Counted from the first letter of the stretch, positions 7,920 through 15,935 are shown. The stretch: DNA of 64,000 bases from JBBRMW01 sp965246845 (GCA_965246845.1 CBDFFR010000005.1:248001-312000), one strand, 5' to 3'. Made by a program: numbers and translations. The notes: generated by a model not told the origin, from the letters alone.

Positions 7920-9116
7920 TCAATAGATCGGCAGCGACTGATCGACCTCACGCGCCCACGCATTGATCCCGCCCTTGAGGTTGACGAGGTTCGTGAAGCC
8001 GAGTTTTTGCAGCATGATGATCGAATCCTGGCTGCGAATACCCGTCTTACACTGCACCACCACCTCGCGGTCGCGCGGGATTTCCGCCGCACGCGCCACG
8101 ACCTGCCCCTTCGGGATGTTGTGGCTGCCGGGGATCACGCTGATTTCGAGTTCGTGCGGCTCGCGCACATCGAGGATATACGGCTGCTCGCCCGCGTCCT
8201 CACGCGCCTTGAGGTCGAGGACGGTGATGCCGCGTACTCCCGCGCCCGCGCCCTTCACCTTATAGTCGGAACGGTCGTGCGCCGGGACGCCGCAGAACAT
8301 TTCGTAGTCGATCAGTTCCGTGATCGTCGGGTGTTCACCGCAGACCGGGCAAGCCGGGTTCTTGCGCACCTTGATCGTGTCGAAGGTCATTTCCAGCGCA
8401 TCGTAGAGCAGCATCCGGCCAATCATCGGCTTGCCCGCGCCGAGGATCAGCTTGATCGCTTCCGTCGCTTGCAGTGTGCCAATAGTACCGGGCAGGATAC
8501 CCAGCACACCGCCTTCTGCGCAGCTTGGGACGAGTCCCGGCGGCGGCGGTTCGGGGAACATGCAGCGGTAGCACGGTCCGTGCTTCGCATCGAAGACCGT
8601 GAGCTGCCCCTCGAAGCGGAAGATCGAGCCGTAGACGTTCGGCTTGCCGAGCATCACGCACGCATCATTGACGAGATAGCGCGTCGGGAAGTTGTCCGTC
8701 CCGTCGATGATCACGTCGTAATCCTTGAGGATGTCGAGCGCGTTCTCGCTGGTCAGCGGCGTATTATATTTGTCGATGATCAGATACGGGTTGATGTCGG
8801 CCATCTTCGCAGCGGCGCTTTCCAGTTTCAGCTTGCCGACATCGCTGGTGTAGTGAATCACCTGCCGTTGCAGGTTCGACTCATCCACCACATCGTAATC
8901 GACCAGCCCAATCCGCCCAATTCCCGCCGCCGCGAGGTACAGTGCGAGTGGGCTGCCGAGGCCGCCCGTCCCGATCAGCAGGACACTGGCCGCCTTGAGT
9001 TTCTTCTGCCCCGCGACGCCCACTTCCGGCATGATCAGGTGACGGCTATAGCGCATCACCTCGTCGTGCGAGAGCGTGACATCCTGCGGGTCGATCCGCG
9101 TCATAGTCGCTTGCAT
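7920..9116 (-). CDS. moeZ: MoeZ-like adenylyltransferase/sulfurtransferase (E1-like + rhodanese)
   Basis: This 398-residue protein activates the C-terminus of a ubiquitin-like sulfur carrier with ATP and then loads sulfur. Residues ~15-275 are a ThiF/MoeB domain with the nucleotide loop GTGGLGSP, the conserved NLQRQ and DGTDNFPTRY, and two zinc CxxC pairs (CYRC, CPVC). The last ~110 residues are a rhodanese domain with the persulfide-carrying Cys in QCKTGIRS. This matches MoeZ/MoeBR/MOCS3. It starts two bases after the stop of the carrier gene, whose product is its expected substrate. The sulfurtransferase upstream may provide the sulfur. Confidence 0.93.
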   Translation of the reverse strand: MQATMTRIDPQDVTLSHDEVMRYSRHLIMPEVGVAGQKKLKAASVLLIGTGGLGSPLALYLAAAGIGRIGLVDYDVVDESNLQRQVIHYTSDVGKLKLESAAAKMADINPYLIIDKYNTPLTSENALDILKDYDVIIDGTDNFPTRYLVNDACVMLGKPNVYGSIFRFEGQLTVFDAKHGPCYRCMFPEPPPPGLVPSCAEGGVLGILPGTIGTLQATEAIKLILGAGKPMIGRMLLYDALEMTFDTIKVRKNPACPVCGEHPTITELIDYEMFCGVPAHDRSDYKVKGAGAGVRGITVLDLKAREDAGEQPYILDVREPHELEISVIPGSHNIPKGQVVARAAEIPRDREVVVQCKTGIRSQDSIIMLQKLGFTNLVNLKGGINAWAREVDQSLPIY

Positions 9117-9118
9117 GG

Positions 9119-9391
9119 TCAGCGACCGCCCGCGATGCTGGGGATGATCCGCATATTGTCGTCCGCATCGAGATCGGTATTGAGGCCGTCGCGGTAGCGG
9201 ATATCCTCTTCACCGATGAACACGTTCACGAAGTTGCGGAGTTGATCGTTCTCGAAAATGTGCTGGCGCAGTTCGGGGAATTGTGTCGTCAGGTCGTTGA
9301 GCGCTGCGCCGACGGTTTCCCCCTGCACCGCGATTTCCGCGTTGCCGCCTGTATAGGCGCGCAGCGGAGTCGGGATTTTGATTTTAGCCAT
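9119..9391 (-). CDS. MoaD/ThiS/CysO-like sulfur carrier with C-terminal GGR
   Basis: A 90-residue beta-grasp sulfur carrier with the family's FINDQLRNFVNVFIGEEDIR-like region and the C-terminal SIAGG. The chain does not stop at Gly-Gly but carries one extra Arg. Carriers of this family need a free Gly-Gly terminus for adenylation, so trimming is implied; a JAMM protease is encoded in the same operon. The product sits directly before the MoeZ-like activator. The cellular target could be cysteine synthesis (CysO-like), molybdopterin, thiamin or tRNA thiolation. CysO is favoured by the JAMM and sulfurtransferase neighbours, but no cysM is present here. Confidence 0.88.
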   Translation of the reverse strand: MAKIKIPTPLRAYTGGNAEIAVQGETVGAALNDLTTQFPELRQHIFENDQLRNFVNVFIGEEDIRYRDGLNTDLDADDNMRIIPSIAGGR

Positions 9392-9392
9392 G

Positions 9393-9707
9393 TTAACCCT
9401 TCACACTGATACCGAGTTCTGCGTTGAGGAGGTGTTTGACACCTTCGGGTCCCGTCAGCGAAAGCCAAAGCACGCCATCGCTGGAAAGCTGCAAGCCAAA
9501 TTGCAGGAAGGAGCAGCATAGCCGCTCCAGAGAAACAAATTCGGCAGCTATCTGCAACAGGTGGACAGGCAAGCGGAAGGCGTACCCTGTGTCGAGTTCT
9601 CTGGTCTCCTCAACCTGCGTAAACACGCTATGCGCAGCGGCGTCGTGCCGGATGCGATCCTCAGGCGTAAACACGTTGAGATTGCAGACCAGAAATTGTT
9701 CGCTCAC
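9393..9707 (-). CDS. small conserved protein with CC motif in sulfur operon
   Basis: A 104-residue soluble protein of unknown function. Its centre carries EFVSLERLCCSFLQFGLQL, a vicinal Cys pair in an amphipathic segment, plus one other Cys near the N-terminus. Similar E-x-x-CC-x-F motifs occur in uncharacterised proteins near thiol and metal genes (recollection, not searched). It lies 12 bp after the sulfurtransferase and its stop is one base from the carrier ATG, so it is firmly in the operon. A role as a thiol or persulfide relay is inference. Confidence 0.75.
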   Translation of the reverse strand: MSEQFLVCNLNVFTPEDRIRHDAAAHSVFTQVEETRELDTGYAFRLPVHLLQIAAEFVSLERLCCSFLQFGLQLSSDGVLWLSLTGPEGVKHLLNAELGISVKG

Positions 9708-9719
9708 TTGCAGTCCTCT

Positions 9720-10556
9720 TTAGGCTTCGGGTCCCTTGACGATAGGCGCACCGACGAGGTTGCCCCATTCCGTCCAGGAACCGTCATAGTTGCGGACGTT
9801 CGGGATGTCGAGCAGATACTTGAGCGCGAACCACGTATGCGAGGAGCGCTCCCCGATGCGGCAATAGGCGACGACGTCCTGTGTTTCAGTGATCCCCTTG
9901 CCGCCGTAAATCTTACGCAGTTCGTCGGCGGACTTGAACGTGCCGTTTTCAGCTACCGCTGTCGCCCAGGGGACCGACTTCGCGCCGGGGATGTGACCCG
10001 CGCGCTGTGCCGTCTCCGTCATGCCGGGCGGCGCGATGATGTCCCCGACGAATTCTGCGGGCGAGCGCACATCGACGAGGCCGAAATCGCCCTTGCCGAG
10101 CCGCTGGCGCACATAGTCGCGGTCAGCGCGCAGGTCGGAATTGATTTGCGCGACCTGATACTGCGTCGCGGCATAGGTCGGCACATCGGCGGTGAAAGTG
10201 CGGCCTTCCGCGACCATTTTCTTGCGCCCGCCATCGACCAGCCGTACATCCTCGTGTCCGTAATACTTGAACAGCCAGAACGCATAGGCCGCAAACCAGT
10301 TATTGTTGTCACCATAGAGGATAACTGTCGTTTGTGACGTAATCCCGGCGTCGGAGGCGAGTTTCTCGAAGCCTTCCTTGCTGATGATGTCGCGTGCAAT
10401 AGGGTCCTGGAGCTGGCTCTGCCAGTGGAAAGCGACCGCGCCGGGCAGGTGTCCGGTATCATACTGTGTGTTGTCGACATCGACTTCGATGAAGCGCTTG
10501 TCGGCGTCGTTAAGATGTTCGTTTGCCCAATCGGTTGAAACGAGGACGTCTGGCAT
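9720..10556 (-). CDS. sseA: thiosulfate/3-mercaptopyruvate sulfurtransferase (two rhodanese domains)
   Basis: This 278-residue protein has tandem rhodanese domains. The first (VSTDWANEHL, DTGHLPGAVAFHW) is inactive-type; the second holds the catalytic Cys in AYCRIGERSSHTW. The CRIGERS loop is the form typical of thiosulfate sulfurtransferases such as mycobacterial CysA2, whereas mercaptopyruvate enzymes usually have CGSGVTA. It should form a persulfide and feed the rhodanese domain of the MoeZ-like protein. It follows the JAMM gene by 30 bp. Confidence 0.92.
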   Translation of the reverse strand: MPDVLVSTDWANEHLNDADKRFIEVDVDNTQYDTGHLPGAVAFHWQSQLQDPIARDIISKEGFEKLASDAGITSQTTVILYGDNNNWFAAYAFWLFKYYGHEDVRLVDGGRKKMVAEGRTFTADVPTYAATQYQVAQINSDLRADRDYVRQRLGKGDFGLVDVRSPAEFVGDIIAPPGMTETAQRAGHIPGAKSVPWATAVAENGTFKSADELRKIYGGKGITETQDVVAYCRIGERSSHTWFALKYLLDIPNVRNYDGSWTEWGNLVGAPIVKGPEA

Positions 10557-10586
10557 GTTGAAAAGTCTCCTGATGCGTAAAGAAGG

Positions 10587-11015
10587 TTAACCCGTGATCG
10601 AAAGCGGACGTTCATCGAAAGCGGCGCGGTCGGTGGATAGCTCCCACACGCGCGCGTCGGCAGCAGCCCCTTTGTGGACCGCAGTGATGATATAGCAGAA
10701 ATTGGGGAGCGCGTGTACCCGGTCGTATTCGGAAGGGATCGCAGGCCAATCCGGGTGTGAGTGATAGTAACCGACGAGCGCCAGTCCCGCGGCATCGGCC
10801 TCGTCTTCCATGTGCGCCCAATCGAGCGGCGTCATGGCGTAGCGGTGAAACTGCTCTTCGGTCGGGAAGGTGTTCGTGATCGGACGCACCTCACGGACCG
10901 CGACCGTCTCACCGGGGACGCCAAGCAGGAAGCCGCCGCCCTCATTTGGGTAGGTGTCCTGCAACTGCTGGAAGATGCGCTTGAGCAGGTCAGCGCCGAT
11001 GGATACTCGTTGCAA
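10587..11015 (-). CDS. JAMM/MPN-family zinc protease (Mec+-like)
   Basis: A 142-residue JAMM metalloprotease domain: upstream Glu in NEGGGFLLG and the zinc site HSHPDWPAIPSEYD (HxH-x7-S-x2-D). Bacterial Mec+ enzymes release cysteine from the CysO carrier, and others trim or deconjugate ubiquitin-like proteins. Here it is the first gene of an operon containing a carrier with one residue after its Gly-Gly, which would be a natural substrate. The start is a TTG, since no ATG/GTG is available; an AAAGGA site lies about 8 nt upstream. Confidence 0.88.
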   Translation of the reverse strand: MQRVSIGADLLKRIFQQLQDTYPNEGGGFLLGVPGETVAVREVRPITNTFPTEEQFHRYAMTPLDWAHMEDEADAAGLALVGYYHSHPDWPAIPSEYDRVHALPNFCYIITAVHKGAAADARVWELSTDRAAFDERPLSITG

Positions 11016-11045
11016 ATGCGCGTCCTTTCGGTGAGTGAAACGAAA

Positions 11046-11074
11046 AGAGCCAACCTCGCGACCGGGTTGGCTCT
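11046..11074 (-). promoter_or_regulatory. attenuator-like hairpin upstream of the sulfur operon
   Basis: A perfect 10-bp stem (AGAGCCAACC / GGTTGGCTCT) with a 9-nt loop is followed on the minus strand by TTTTCG. It is 25 nt after the stop of the cysteine-containing leader ORF and about 30 nt before the JAMM start. Lying between promoter and first gene, it looks like a conditional terminator. Confidence 0.65.
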
Positions 11075-11099
11075 CTGGCGGTGTCCGCTGCGGTTCAGG

Positions 11100-11189
11100 T
11101 CAGGCAGCAGGCGGCTCGTATCCCGGTGTTCGGTGTGAAGTCCGACACATCATACACATGGTCCGGGGACAATCGCGCAGATTAAACAT
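11100..11189 (-). CDS. putative cysteine-containing leader peptide
   Basis: A 29-codon ORF that begins at ATG (11189) with an AAGGTGAT site directly upstream. It encodes three Cys, all TGT, clustered around codons 7-15 (CPRTMCMMC), and ends with TGA. A hairpin terminator follows 25 nt later and then a sulfur-transfer operon. Cys-rich leader peptides control sulfur genes in actinobacteria; this is a candidate chloroflexote equivalent. Mechanism (ribosome stalling at Cys codons changing hairpin formation) is inferred. Confidence 0.6.
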   Translation of the reverse strand: MFNLRDCPRTMCMMCRTSHRTPGYEPPAA

Positions 11190-11199
11190 ATCACCTTGA

Positions 11200-11228
11200 A
11201 GTGTAGCGCAGCGCGAATTCTTACGCAA
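11200..11228 (-). promoter_or_regulatory. putative promoter of the leader and sulfur operon
   Basis: On the minus strand TTGCGT (11228-11223) and TACACT (11205-11200) are spaced 17 bp. The predicted transcript would begin only a few bases before the leader's ribosome site. Consensus match is moderate. Confidence 0.45.
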
Positions 11229-11257
11229 GCGACGTGTTTTTTTGGCGTAGGACGCAT

Positions 11258-11287
11258 TTGGGAAATCGCTGGCAATCGCGATACAAT
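11258..11287 (+). promoter_or_regulatory. putative promoter of the PspA-like gene
   Basis: TTGGGA (11258-11263) and TACAAT (11282-11287) with an 18-bp spacer, 33 bp before the ATG. Divergent to the sulfur operon promoter. Confidence 0.5.
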
Positions 11288-11319
11288 GTGAAAGAAGTAA
11301 AAGTGCGGGATAGCACAAG

Positions 11320-11889
11320 ATGTCGGATTTATTCGATAAATTGAATGTACTGGTCCGCTCACGCCTTAACGCGGCGCTGAACAGCAGCCCGGAAACCCGC
11401 AACGCGGCGCGCATCGACGCGGCGAATATCAGCCTGAACGACGCCGAAACAGCGGTCCGCACGCTGCGCAGCGAAGTCGCTGCGGCTTTGAAAGTGGAAG
11501 ATGCGATCCGCAAGCGCATGGATACCGCAACCACGAAAATGTCTGATGCGGATCAGCAGGCCGATAGCGCACTGCTCGCGGGCGACGATGAGACCGCGCG
11601 CCGCTACGCGCGGCAGGTGGAACAGGAACGCCGCACGCTGACCGCTATGCAAGAGGAACTCGACGCGCACCGTGATAGCACAGCGCAGTTGCTCGATCAG
11701 GTCAACCAACTGGAATCGATTGTCGCGGATCGGCGCGCCGCCGAAACTGCCACCGCACCACAGGCCGCCGTGCCGCAAACGAGCAACCCACCCGCCGCGC
11801 GCTCGATCCCGATCAACACCGAGCCGCCGAAACCCGATGACGATTTGGAACGCCGCCGCGCGCGTTTGAGCAAGCCCGACGGTTCGTAG
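11320..11889 (+). CDS. PspA/IM30-like coiled-coil protein
   Basis: This 189-residue protein has the look of a PspA/Vipp1-family membrane-stress protein: an N-terminal amphipathic segment (LFDKLNVLVRSRLNAAL), then long heptad-rich helices (about residues 30-140), and a Pro-rich disordered tail. It is shorter than classical PspA (about 220) and its tail ends RRRARLSK. Expected role is membrane binding and bilayer maintenance. It has its own promoter-like element and precedes a response regulator by 18 bp. Assignment rests on fold-type features, so moderate certainty. Confidence 0.65.
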   Translation: MSDLFDKLNVLVRSRLNAALNSSPETRNAARIDAANISLNDAETAVRTLRSEVAAALKVEDAIRKRMDTATTKMSDADQQADSALLAGDDETARRYARQVEQERRTLTAMQEELDAHRDSTAQLLDQVNQLESIVADRRAAETATAPQAAVPQTSNPPAARSIPINTEPPKPDDDLERRRARLSKPDGS

Positions 11890-11907
11890 CCTAGCGAAAG
11901 TAGTTGT

Positions 11908-12615
11908 ATGTTCGACAAAAAAAAGCCGTTCATTCTAACGACCGACGATGATCCCGGCATCGTCCTTTCGATTGCAACGGCGCTCACGCGCGAAGGCTTC
12001 GAGACCGAAAAAGCACTTTCCGGCGAAGAAGCACTCCGCAAATTGGCCGTGCGTCGCCCGGATGCGCTTATCCTCGACATCAACATGCCGGGTATCGACG
12101 GACTGGAAGTCTGCCGCCGCCTGCGTATGGATGACCGCTACTACGACCTGCCGATTTTGTTCCTGACCGCGCGTGGAACCGTTAGCGATGTGGTGGTCGG
12201 GCTGGATGCGGGCGCGGATGATTACGTTGCCAAGCCGTTCGACATCGTGGAACTGGTCGCGCGCGTGCGGGCGCTCCTGCGGCGCAGCGGCCAGCAACCG
12301 CAAAACGGCTCGGACATTCTCGACCTCGGACCGATCATGCTCGACTCGATGACCTACCGCGTAACGATTGGCGGCGCGGAAATCCAGCTCACGCGCACTG
12401 AACATCAGCTTTTGCGTTACCTGATGGAGCATCCCAACCAGGCGCTCTCGCCCTACCGCTTGCTCGAAGCGGTCTGGGAATATCCACCGCGCACGGGCGA
12501 CCCGGACCTCGTGCGGGCGCATATCCGTAACCTGCGCGCCAAACTCGAAAATCACGAGGCGGCGCATGGCGTGATCCGCACTATTCACGGCGTCGGCTAT
12601 ATGGTGGCGGTTTGA
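11908..12615 (+). CDS. OmpR/PhoB-family response regulator
   Basis: A 235-residue regulator with receiver domain (TTDDDPGIVLS, phosphoacceptor Asp in LILDINMPGID, Thr in LFLTAR, Lys in VAKPFD) and a C-terminal winged helix (LTRTEHQLLRYLMEHPNQ, VRAHIRNLRAKLE, IRTIHGVGYM). No histidine kinase is adjacent, so it is an orphan by position. It overlaps the next gene by 4 bp at TTGA. Confidence 0.92.
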   Translation: MFDKKKPFILTTDDDPGIVLSIATALTREGFETEKALSGEEALRKLAVRRPDALILDINMPGIDGLEVCRRLRMDDRYYDLPILFLTARGTVSDVVVGLDAGADDYVAKPFDIVELVARVRALLRRSGQQPQNGSDILDLGPIMLDSMTYRVTIGGAEIQLTRTEHQLLRYLMEHPNQALSPYRLLEAVWEYPPRTGDPDLVRAHIRNLRAKLENHEAAHGVIRTIHGVGYMVAV

Positions 12616-13097
12616 ACCCGATTGAGCTGGATCAATATGCCGTGCGCCGCACCACCGCCGCCGACCTCGATTCGTTGAGCCTGATCTGGCTCGAATCCGC
12701 CGAAACACTGGCGGGGCTGGACCCGCGCATCACGGTCCCACCGGAGGGCGCGGCGGCATGGCTGCGCTATACGCAAACAGCGCTGGATGAGCCGCGTTTC
12801 TGCGCGTTCACGGCATGGCGACGCGAGCGCCCGGCAGGTTATATCTTCGGGCGCGTTGTGCCGGGTCCCCTGCTGACGGTCGGCCTCGTCGAGGATTTGG
12901 CTGTTGATTCGCACGGGCGAGGCGGCGGTCCGGGACGGTTGTTGTGGGGAGCGCTGCGCGGCTGGTTCGCGGAGCAGAACATTACGCTTGCGGAGGTGCG
13001 CGTCCCGGCTCAAAATGCGATTGCGCAGGCTTTCTGGCGGGCAAGCGGTGCGCGAGAATGGTATGATCTGCTGCGACTCAAGGTAACAGGTCCGTAA
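12612..13097 (+). CDS. GNAT-family N-acetyltransferase
   Basis: This 161-residue protein has the GNAT fold order: N-terminal RRTTAADLDSL, the beta4 strand VEDLAVDS, the acetyl-CoA loop HGRGGGPGRLLW (an R/Q-x-x-G-x-G/A variant), and the C-terminal AQAFWRASGA. Acceptor substrate unknown. It starts at TTG within the TGA overlap of the regulator gene and is followed one base after its stop by the TPR gene, so it is within an operon. Confidence 0.8.
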   Translation: MNPIELDQYAVRRTTAADLDSLSLIWLESAETLAGLDPRITVPPEGAAAWLRYTQTALDEPRFCAFTAWRRERPAGYIFGRVVPGPLLTVGLVEDLAVDSHGRGGGPGRLLWGALRGWFAEQNITLAEVRVPAQNAIAQAFWRASGAREWYDLLRLKVTGP

Positions 13098-13098
13098 C

Positions 13099-14097
13099 GT
13101 GACTCGCATTCGACAATTCATCGACTGGATCGGACCGGGACGCGCCCGGCTGCTCTTCATTCTGCTCGGTATCACCGGGCTATTGAGCCTGATTCTGAAC
13201 GCCATCAACCGCGCCGATGCGCCTTGGGCGACGCTCGTACAGAGCGCGCTCGTGGTGTTGTTCCTGATCGGCGCGGCGCTGATCATCGGTTCGCGGCTGC
13301 CGCGCGAACTGCGCCGTCGTGCCGCAATCATCACTGCGCCCGCTATCCTCTCGCTGGGGCTGGCCGCGTTCTTTCCGCGCTTTGGTCTGCTCTTCGTGCC
13401 GATGGCGGTGGGCTGGGTGATCATCTCGTTCATCGCGTCGGGGGCGCGCGTGCGGCGCGAATATCAGGCCGCGATCAAACACATGCGCAAGGCTGAATAC
13501 GACGACGCGATCAAGGTCATGAGCGCGCTCATCGAAGACGAGCCAAACGACGCGGATCATTACCACTTCCGCGCCAGCCTCTACCGCCTGAAAGGTAGTT
13601 TGAAGCGCGCCCGCGCCGATTACCAGAAGATCATCCAGCTTTTGCCGGAGTCGGGAATTGGCTACAACGGCCTCGCCGAAGTCTACCTGCAAGATGGCGA
13701 GTACGCGGACGCGCTCCCCTACGCACAGAAAGCGTACCAGATGGAGCGCACAGGTTGGGTTGCGCCGTATAACCTCGGCATGGTCGAGGAGCGGCTCGGC
13801 CAGCCCGCGCCAAGCACCGAACATCTGCGCGCCGCGCTCAAGGCCGGGATACCGGACAGCCGCCACCGCTTGCTGACGCACCTCTGGCTGCTGCGCAACG
13901 CCGTCCGCACCGGGGAAGACGCGGACCGCGAACTCGTGGCGCTACGTGGCGAAAGCGCCGGGATGCGCGAATGGAAGACGATCTTCGAGAGTGATCAGGC
14001 TGCGGTGCTGAAAGCCGTCCTCGAAGCGGATGTGCTGCTCTCCGAAAAATTGATCGAGGGTGAAATCGCGCCGCGCGACCTGTTACAGGCCGCATGA
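13099..14097 (+). CDS. membrane-anchored TPR protein
   Basis: A 332-residue protein with three hydrophobic segments in the first ~120 residues (LLFILLGITGLLSL, ALVVLFLIGAALII, FGLLFVPMAVGWVIISFI) followed by tetratricopeptide repeats from about residue 135 (AIKVMSALIEDEPNDADHYH, ARADYQKIIQLLPESGIGYN, ALPYAQKAYQMERTGWVAPY). It probably scaffolds proteins at the inner face of the membrane. Starts at GTG. It overlaps the following, similar TPR gene by 4 bp, suggesting an ancient duplication. Confidence 0.78.
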   Translation: MTRIRQFIDWIGPGRARLLFILLGITGLLSLILNAINRADAPWATLVQSALVVLFLIGAALIIGSRLPRELRRRAAIITAPAILSLGLAAFFPRFGLLFVPMAVGWVIISFIASGARVRREYQAAIKHMRKAEYDDAIKVMSALIEDEPNDADHYHFRASLYRLKGSLKRARADYQKIIQLLPESGIGYNGLAEVYLQDGEYADALPYAQKAYQMERTGWVAPYNLGMVEERLGQPAPSTEHLRAALKAGIPDSRHRLLTHLWLLRNAVRTGEDADRELVALRGESAGMREWKTIFESDQAAVLKAVLEADVLLSEKLIEGEIAPRDLLQAA

Positions 14098-14894
14098 TCC
14101 GCTACCTCGACCGCCGCATCATCTTTTCCGGGGTGCTGCTCGTGATTGCGGGCGCGCTGCTGCTTGCGCTCGTGTTGGGCGGTCCTGCGGATGCGCGCTT
14201 CGGGGGCGCGGTCGGGCTCATCGCACTGCTCGTCACGGTGCAGATCGCGATCTTGTTCTATAGGCCTACTGATCGTTCGCCCTTTGGTGCGGCGCGCGCG
14301 GCATTCATCGCGGGCGACTTCGCGGCGGCGGCAGCACAACTTGAAGCACTGATTGAAGCCAAACCGTCTGCGCGCGGCTATACGCTCCTCGCGAATACCT
14401 ACCGCGCACTTGGGCGGCTGGCTGAGGCACGCACGGCTATCGAGCAAGCGCTCGCACTACGCCCGAAAGACGCTTACGCGCGCTACGGGTTGGGTCGGAT
14501 CGAACAGGCAAAGGGCAATTTCGAGGAAGCTGCGCAGCAGTTCGACGCGGCGCTGCAAGCGGGATCACCTGCAAACGTCGCGTGCGATCTCGGCTACGCG
14601 GAGTATTTCGCAGGCAATCGCGAGGCCGCCCTGCGCACGCTCGGCAAGACGACGCGCCTGCTGCGCCTTGAATCGTATCGCCTGTGGCTTACCAATCTGA
14701 TCCTCTACCTGTCCTTCACGGATAAAACGAACATCAGCGCGCAAACCGCGCTCGCCAACCTGCGTGCCGCTGCCGAAGGGCGCAGCTATTGGGAAGCGGA
14801 GGCCGCGCGCCATTCCACAACGGCCTATGGCGAAGCGCTGGCGGGATTGCTGGCACAAGCGCGCGAGTTTCCAAAGGACGCAATCGGGGATTAG
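14094..14894 (+). CDS. membrane-anchored TPR protein, second copy
   Basis: A 266-residue protein with two N-terminal membrane helices (IIFSGVLLVIAGALLLALVL and GLIALLVTVQIAILFY) and TPR-like repeats (AARAAFIAGDFAAAAAQLEA, AEARTAIEQALALRPKDAYA, GNFEEAAQQFDAALQAG). Same architecture as the preceding gene with fewer helices. Function unknown; likely acts with its neighbour. It ends 12 bp before the end of the convergent permease gene. Confidence 0.76.
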   Translation: MIRYLDRRIIFSGVLLVIAGALLLALVLGGPADARFGGAVGLIALLVTVQIAILFYRPTDRSPFGAARAAFIAGDFAAAAAQLEALIEAKPSARGYTLLANTYRALGRLAEARTAIEQALALRPKDAYARYGLGRIEQAKGNFEEAAQQFDAALQAGSPANVACDLGYAEYFAGNREAALRTLGKTTRLLRLESYRLWLTNLILYLSFTDKTNISAQTALANLRAAAEGRSYWEAEAARHSTTAYGEALAGLLAQAREFPKDAIGD

Positions 14895-14906
14895 CTTCGC
14901 GCGCCG

Positions 14907-15935
14907 CTATCGCGATCCTCTGCGCAACAGCGTGTGCATCCCCACCGAGACGACGATTACAAAACCATAGATCAACTGCGTCCACTGTCCAAGCAAGCCA
15001 ATCGCAGCCGTGCCGGGTTCAATCGCGCCGATGATGAAACAGCCGACGAATGTTCCCAAAATCGTGCCTGTGCCACCCAGCACCGATGTCCCGCCGAGGA
15101 ATACCGCCGAAAGTGTGGGCAGCAGATAGCCCGATCCGAGCGATGTAAAGAACGACCCCACCGAATAGCTGGTGACAAGCCCGGCAAAGGCAGCAGCGAC
15201 CCCGACGATCCCGAAAATGATAATCCGGCGCTGGCCGACGTTGATGCCCATCAATGCCGCGCTGTTCGGGTTGTCACCGATCAGGTATACATGCGCGCCG
15301 AGGCGGTGTCGGTTCAACAGTATCCACGTCCCAATAGCGATGAGGATCATCCAGATGAACTGCGCGGGAATCACCCCGAAGATGCGCCCGACCAATAGCT
15401 CACGCAGCACCGGGTCCGCCGCCGCCGCCGGAGCGAGCGGAAAGTTCGAGGAGACCTGCGTGAGGACGAGGACCGCGCCGCGCCAGAAAAACTGCATCCC
15501 TATCGTCGCAATTAGCGAGGGAATACCGAACCGGACGATAATGATCCCGTTCAACAACCCCGCGCCGAGACCCGCCAGCAGGCACGCGACCAGCCCCAGA
15601 ACCGGGCTGCCCGTCGCGTTGAATACCGATAGAAAACACATCACGCCGACGGCCATAACCGACCCAAACGAGAGGTCGATCTCCCGCGCGATGATGAGCA
15701 GCGTTAGCGGGAGCGCCATCAGCCCGTAATAGGGTACGGAGTCCGCAAAAGATATATAAATTTCTTTGTTCAGGAAAGTCCGGGGTCCGGCGATGATCAG
15801 GAAGACCCACATCAGGACCAACACCCCGACGATGCCGAATTGCAATCTGTGACGGCGCACGAAGCGGGTGAATTGCCGCGCAAGCGTCGGCGTAGTAAGC
15901 GATACGTTTAGCGGCGGCTCGATCTGGGTCGTCAT
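14907..15935 (-). CDS. sugar ABC transporter permease (RbsC/FrcC type)
   Basis: A 342-residue polytopic membrane protein with about ten hydrophobic segments and the BPD_transp_2 signature seen in ribose/fructose/xylose permeases (EIDLSFGSVMAVG, NGIIIVRFGIPSLIATIGM, GDNPNSAALMGINV, SAVFLGGTSVLGGTGTI). ATG at 15935 is preferred over an in-frame start at 16007 because it has an AGGA site upstream and gives a normal cytoplasmic N-terminus. It is the last gene of a binding-protein/ATPase/permease set. One permease gene implies a homodimer. Confidence 0.9.
   Translation of the reverse strand: MTTQIEPPLNVSLTTPTLARQFTRFVRRHRLQFGIVGVLVLMWVFLIIAGPRTFLNKEIYISFADSVPYYGLMALPLTLLIIAREIDLSFGSVMAVGVMCFLSVFNATGSPVLGLVACLLAGLGAGLLNGIIIVRFGIPSLIATIGMQFFWRGAVLVLTQVSSNFPLAPAAAADPVLRELLVGRIFGVIPAQFIWMILIAIGTWILLNRHRLGAHVYLIGDNPNSAALMGINVGQRRIIIFGIVGVAAAFAGLVTSYSVGSFFTSLGSGYLLPTLSAVFLGGTSVLGGTGTILGTFVGCFIIGAIEPGTAAIGLLGQWTQLIYGFVIVVSVGMHTLLRRGSR

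Noticed and set aside
7809..9197. A 462-codon open frame on the plus strand
   Set aside because: It is antisense to the well-supported MoeZ-like gene and has Arg/Asp/His-rich composition typical of a shadow frame in high-GC DNA.
11046..11100. Possible T-box riboswitch ahead of the JAMM gene
   Set aside because: GCGGACACCGCC only loosely resembles the T-box core, with an extra base, and no specifier stem could be drawn. The leader-peptide reading explains the hairpin better.
11100..11534. A 144-codon minus-strand frame covering the leader region
   Set aside because: Most of it is antisense to the PspA-like gene and lies upstream of the promoter; only its last 29 codons have their own ribosome site.
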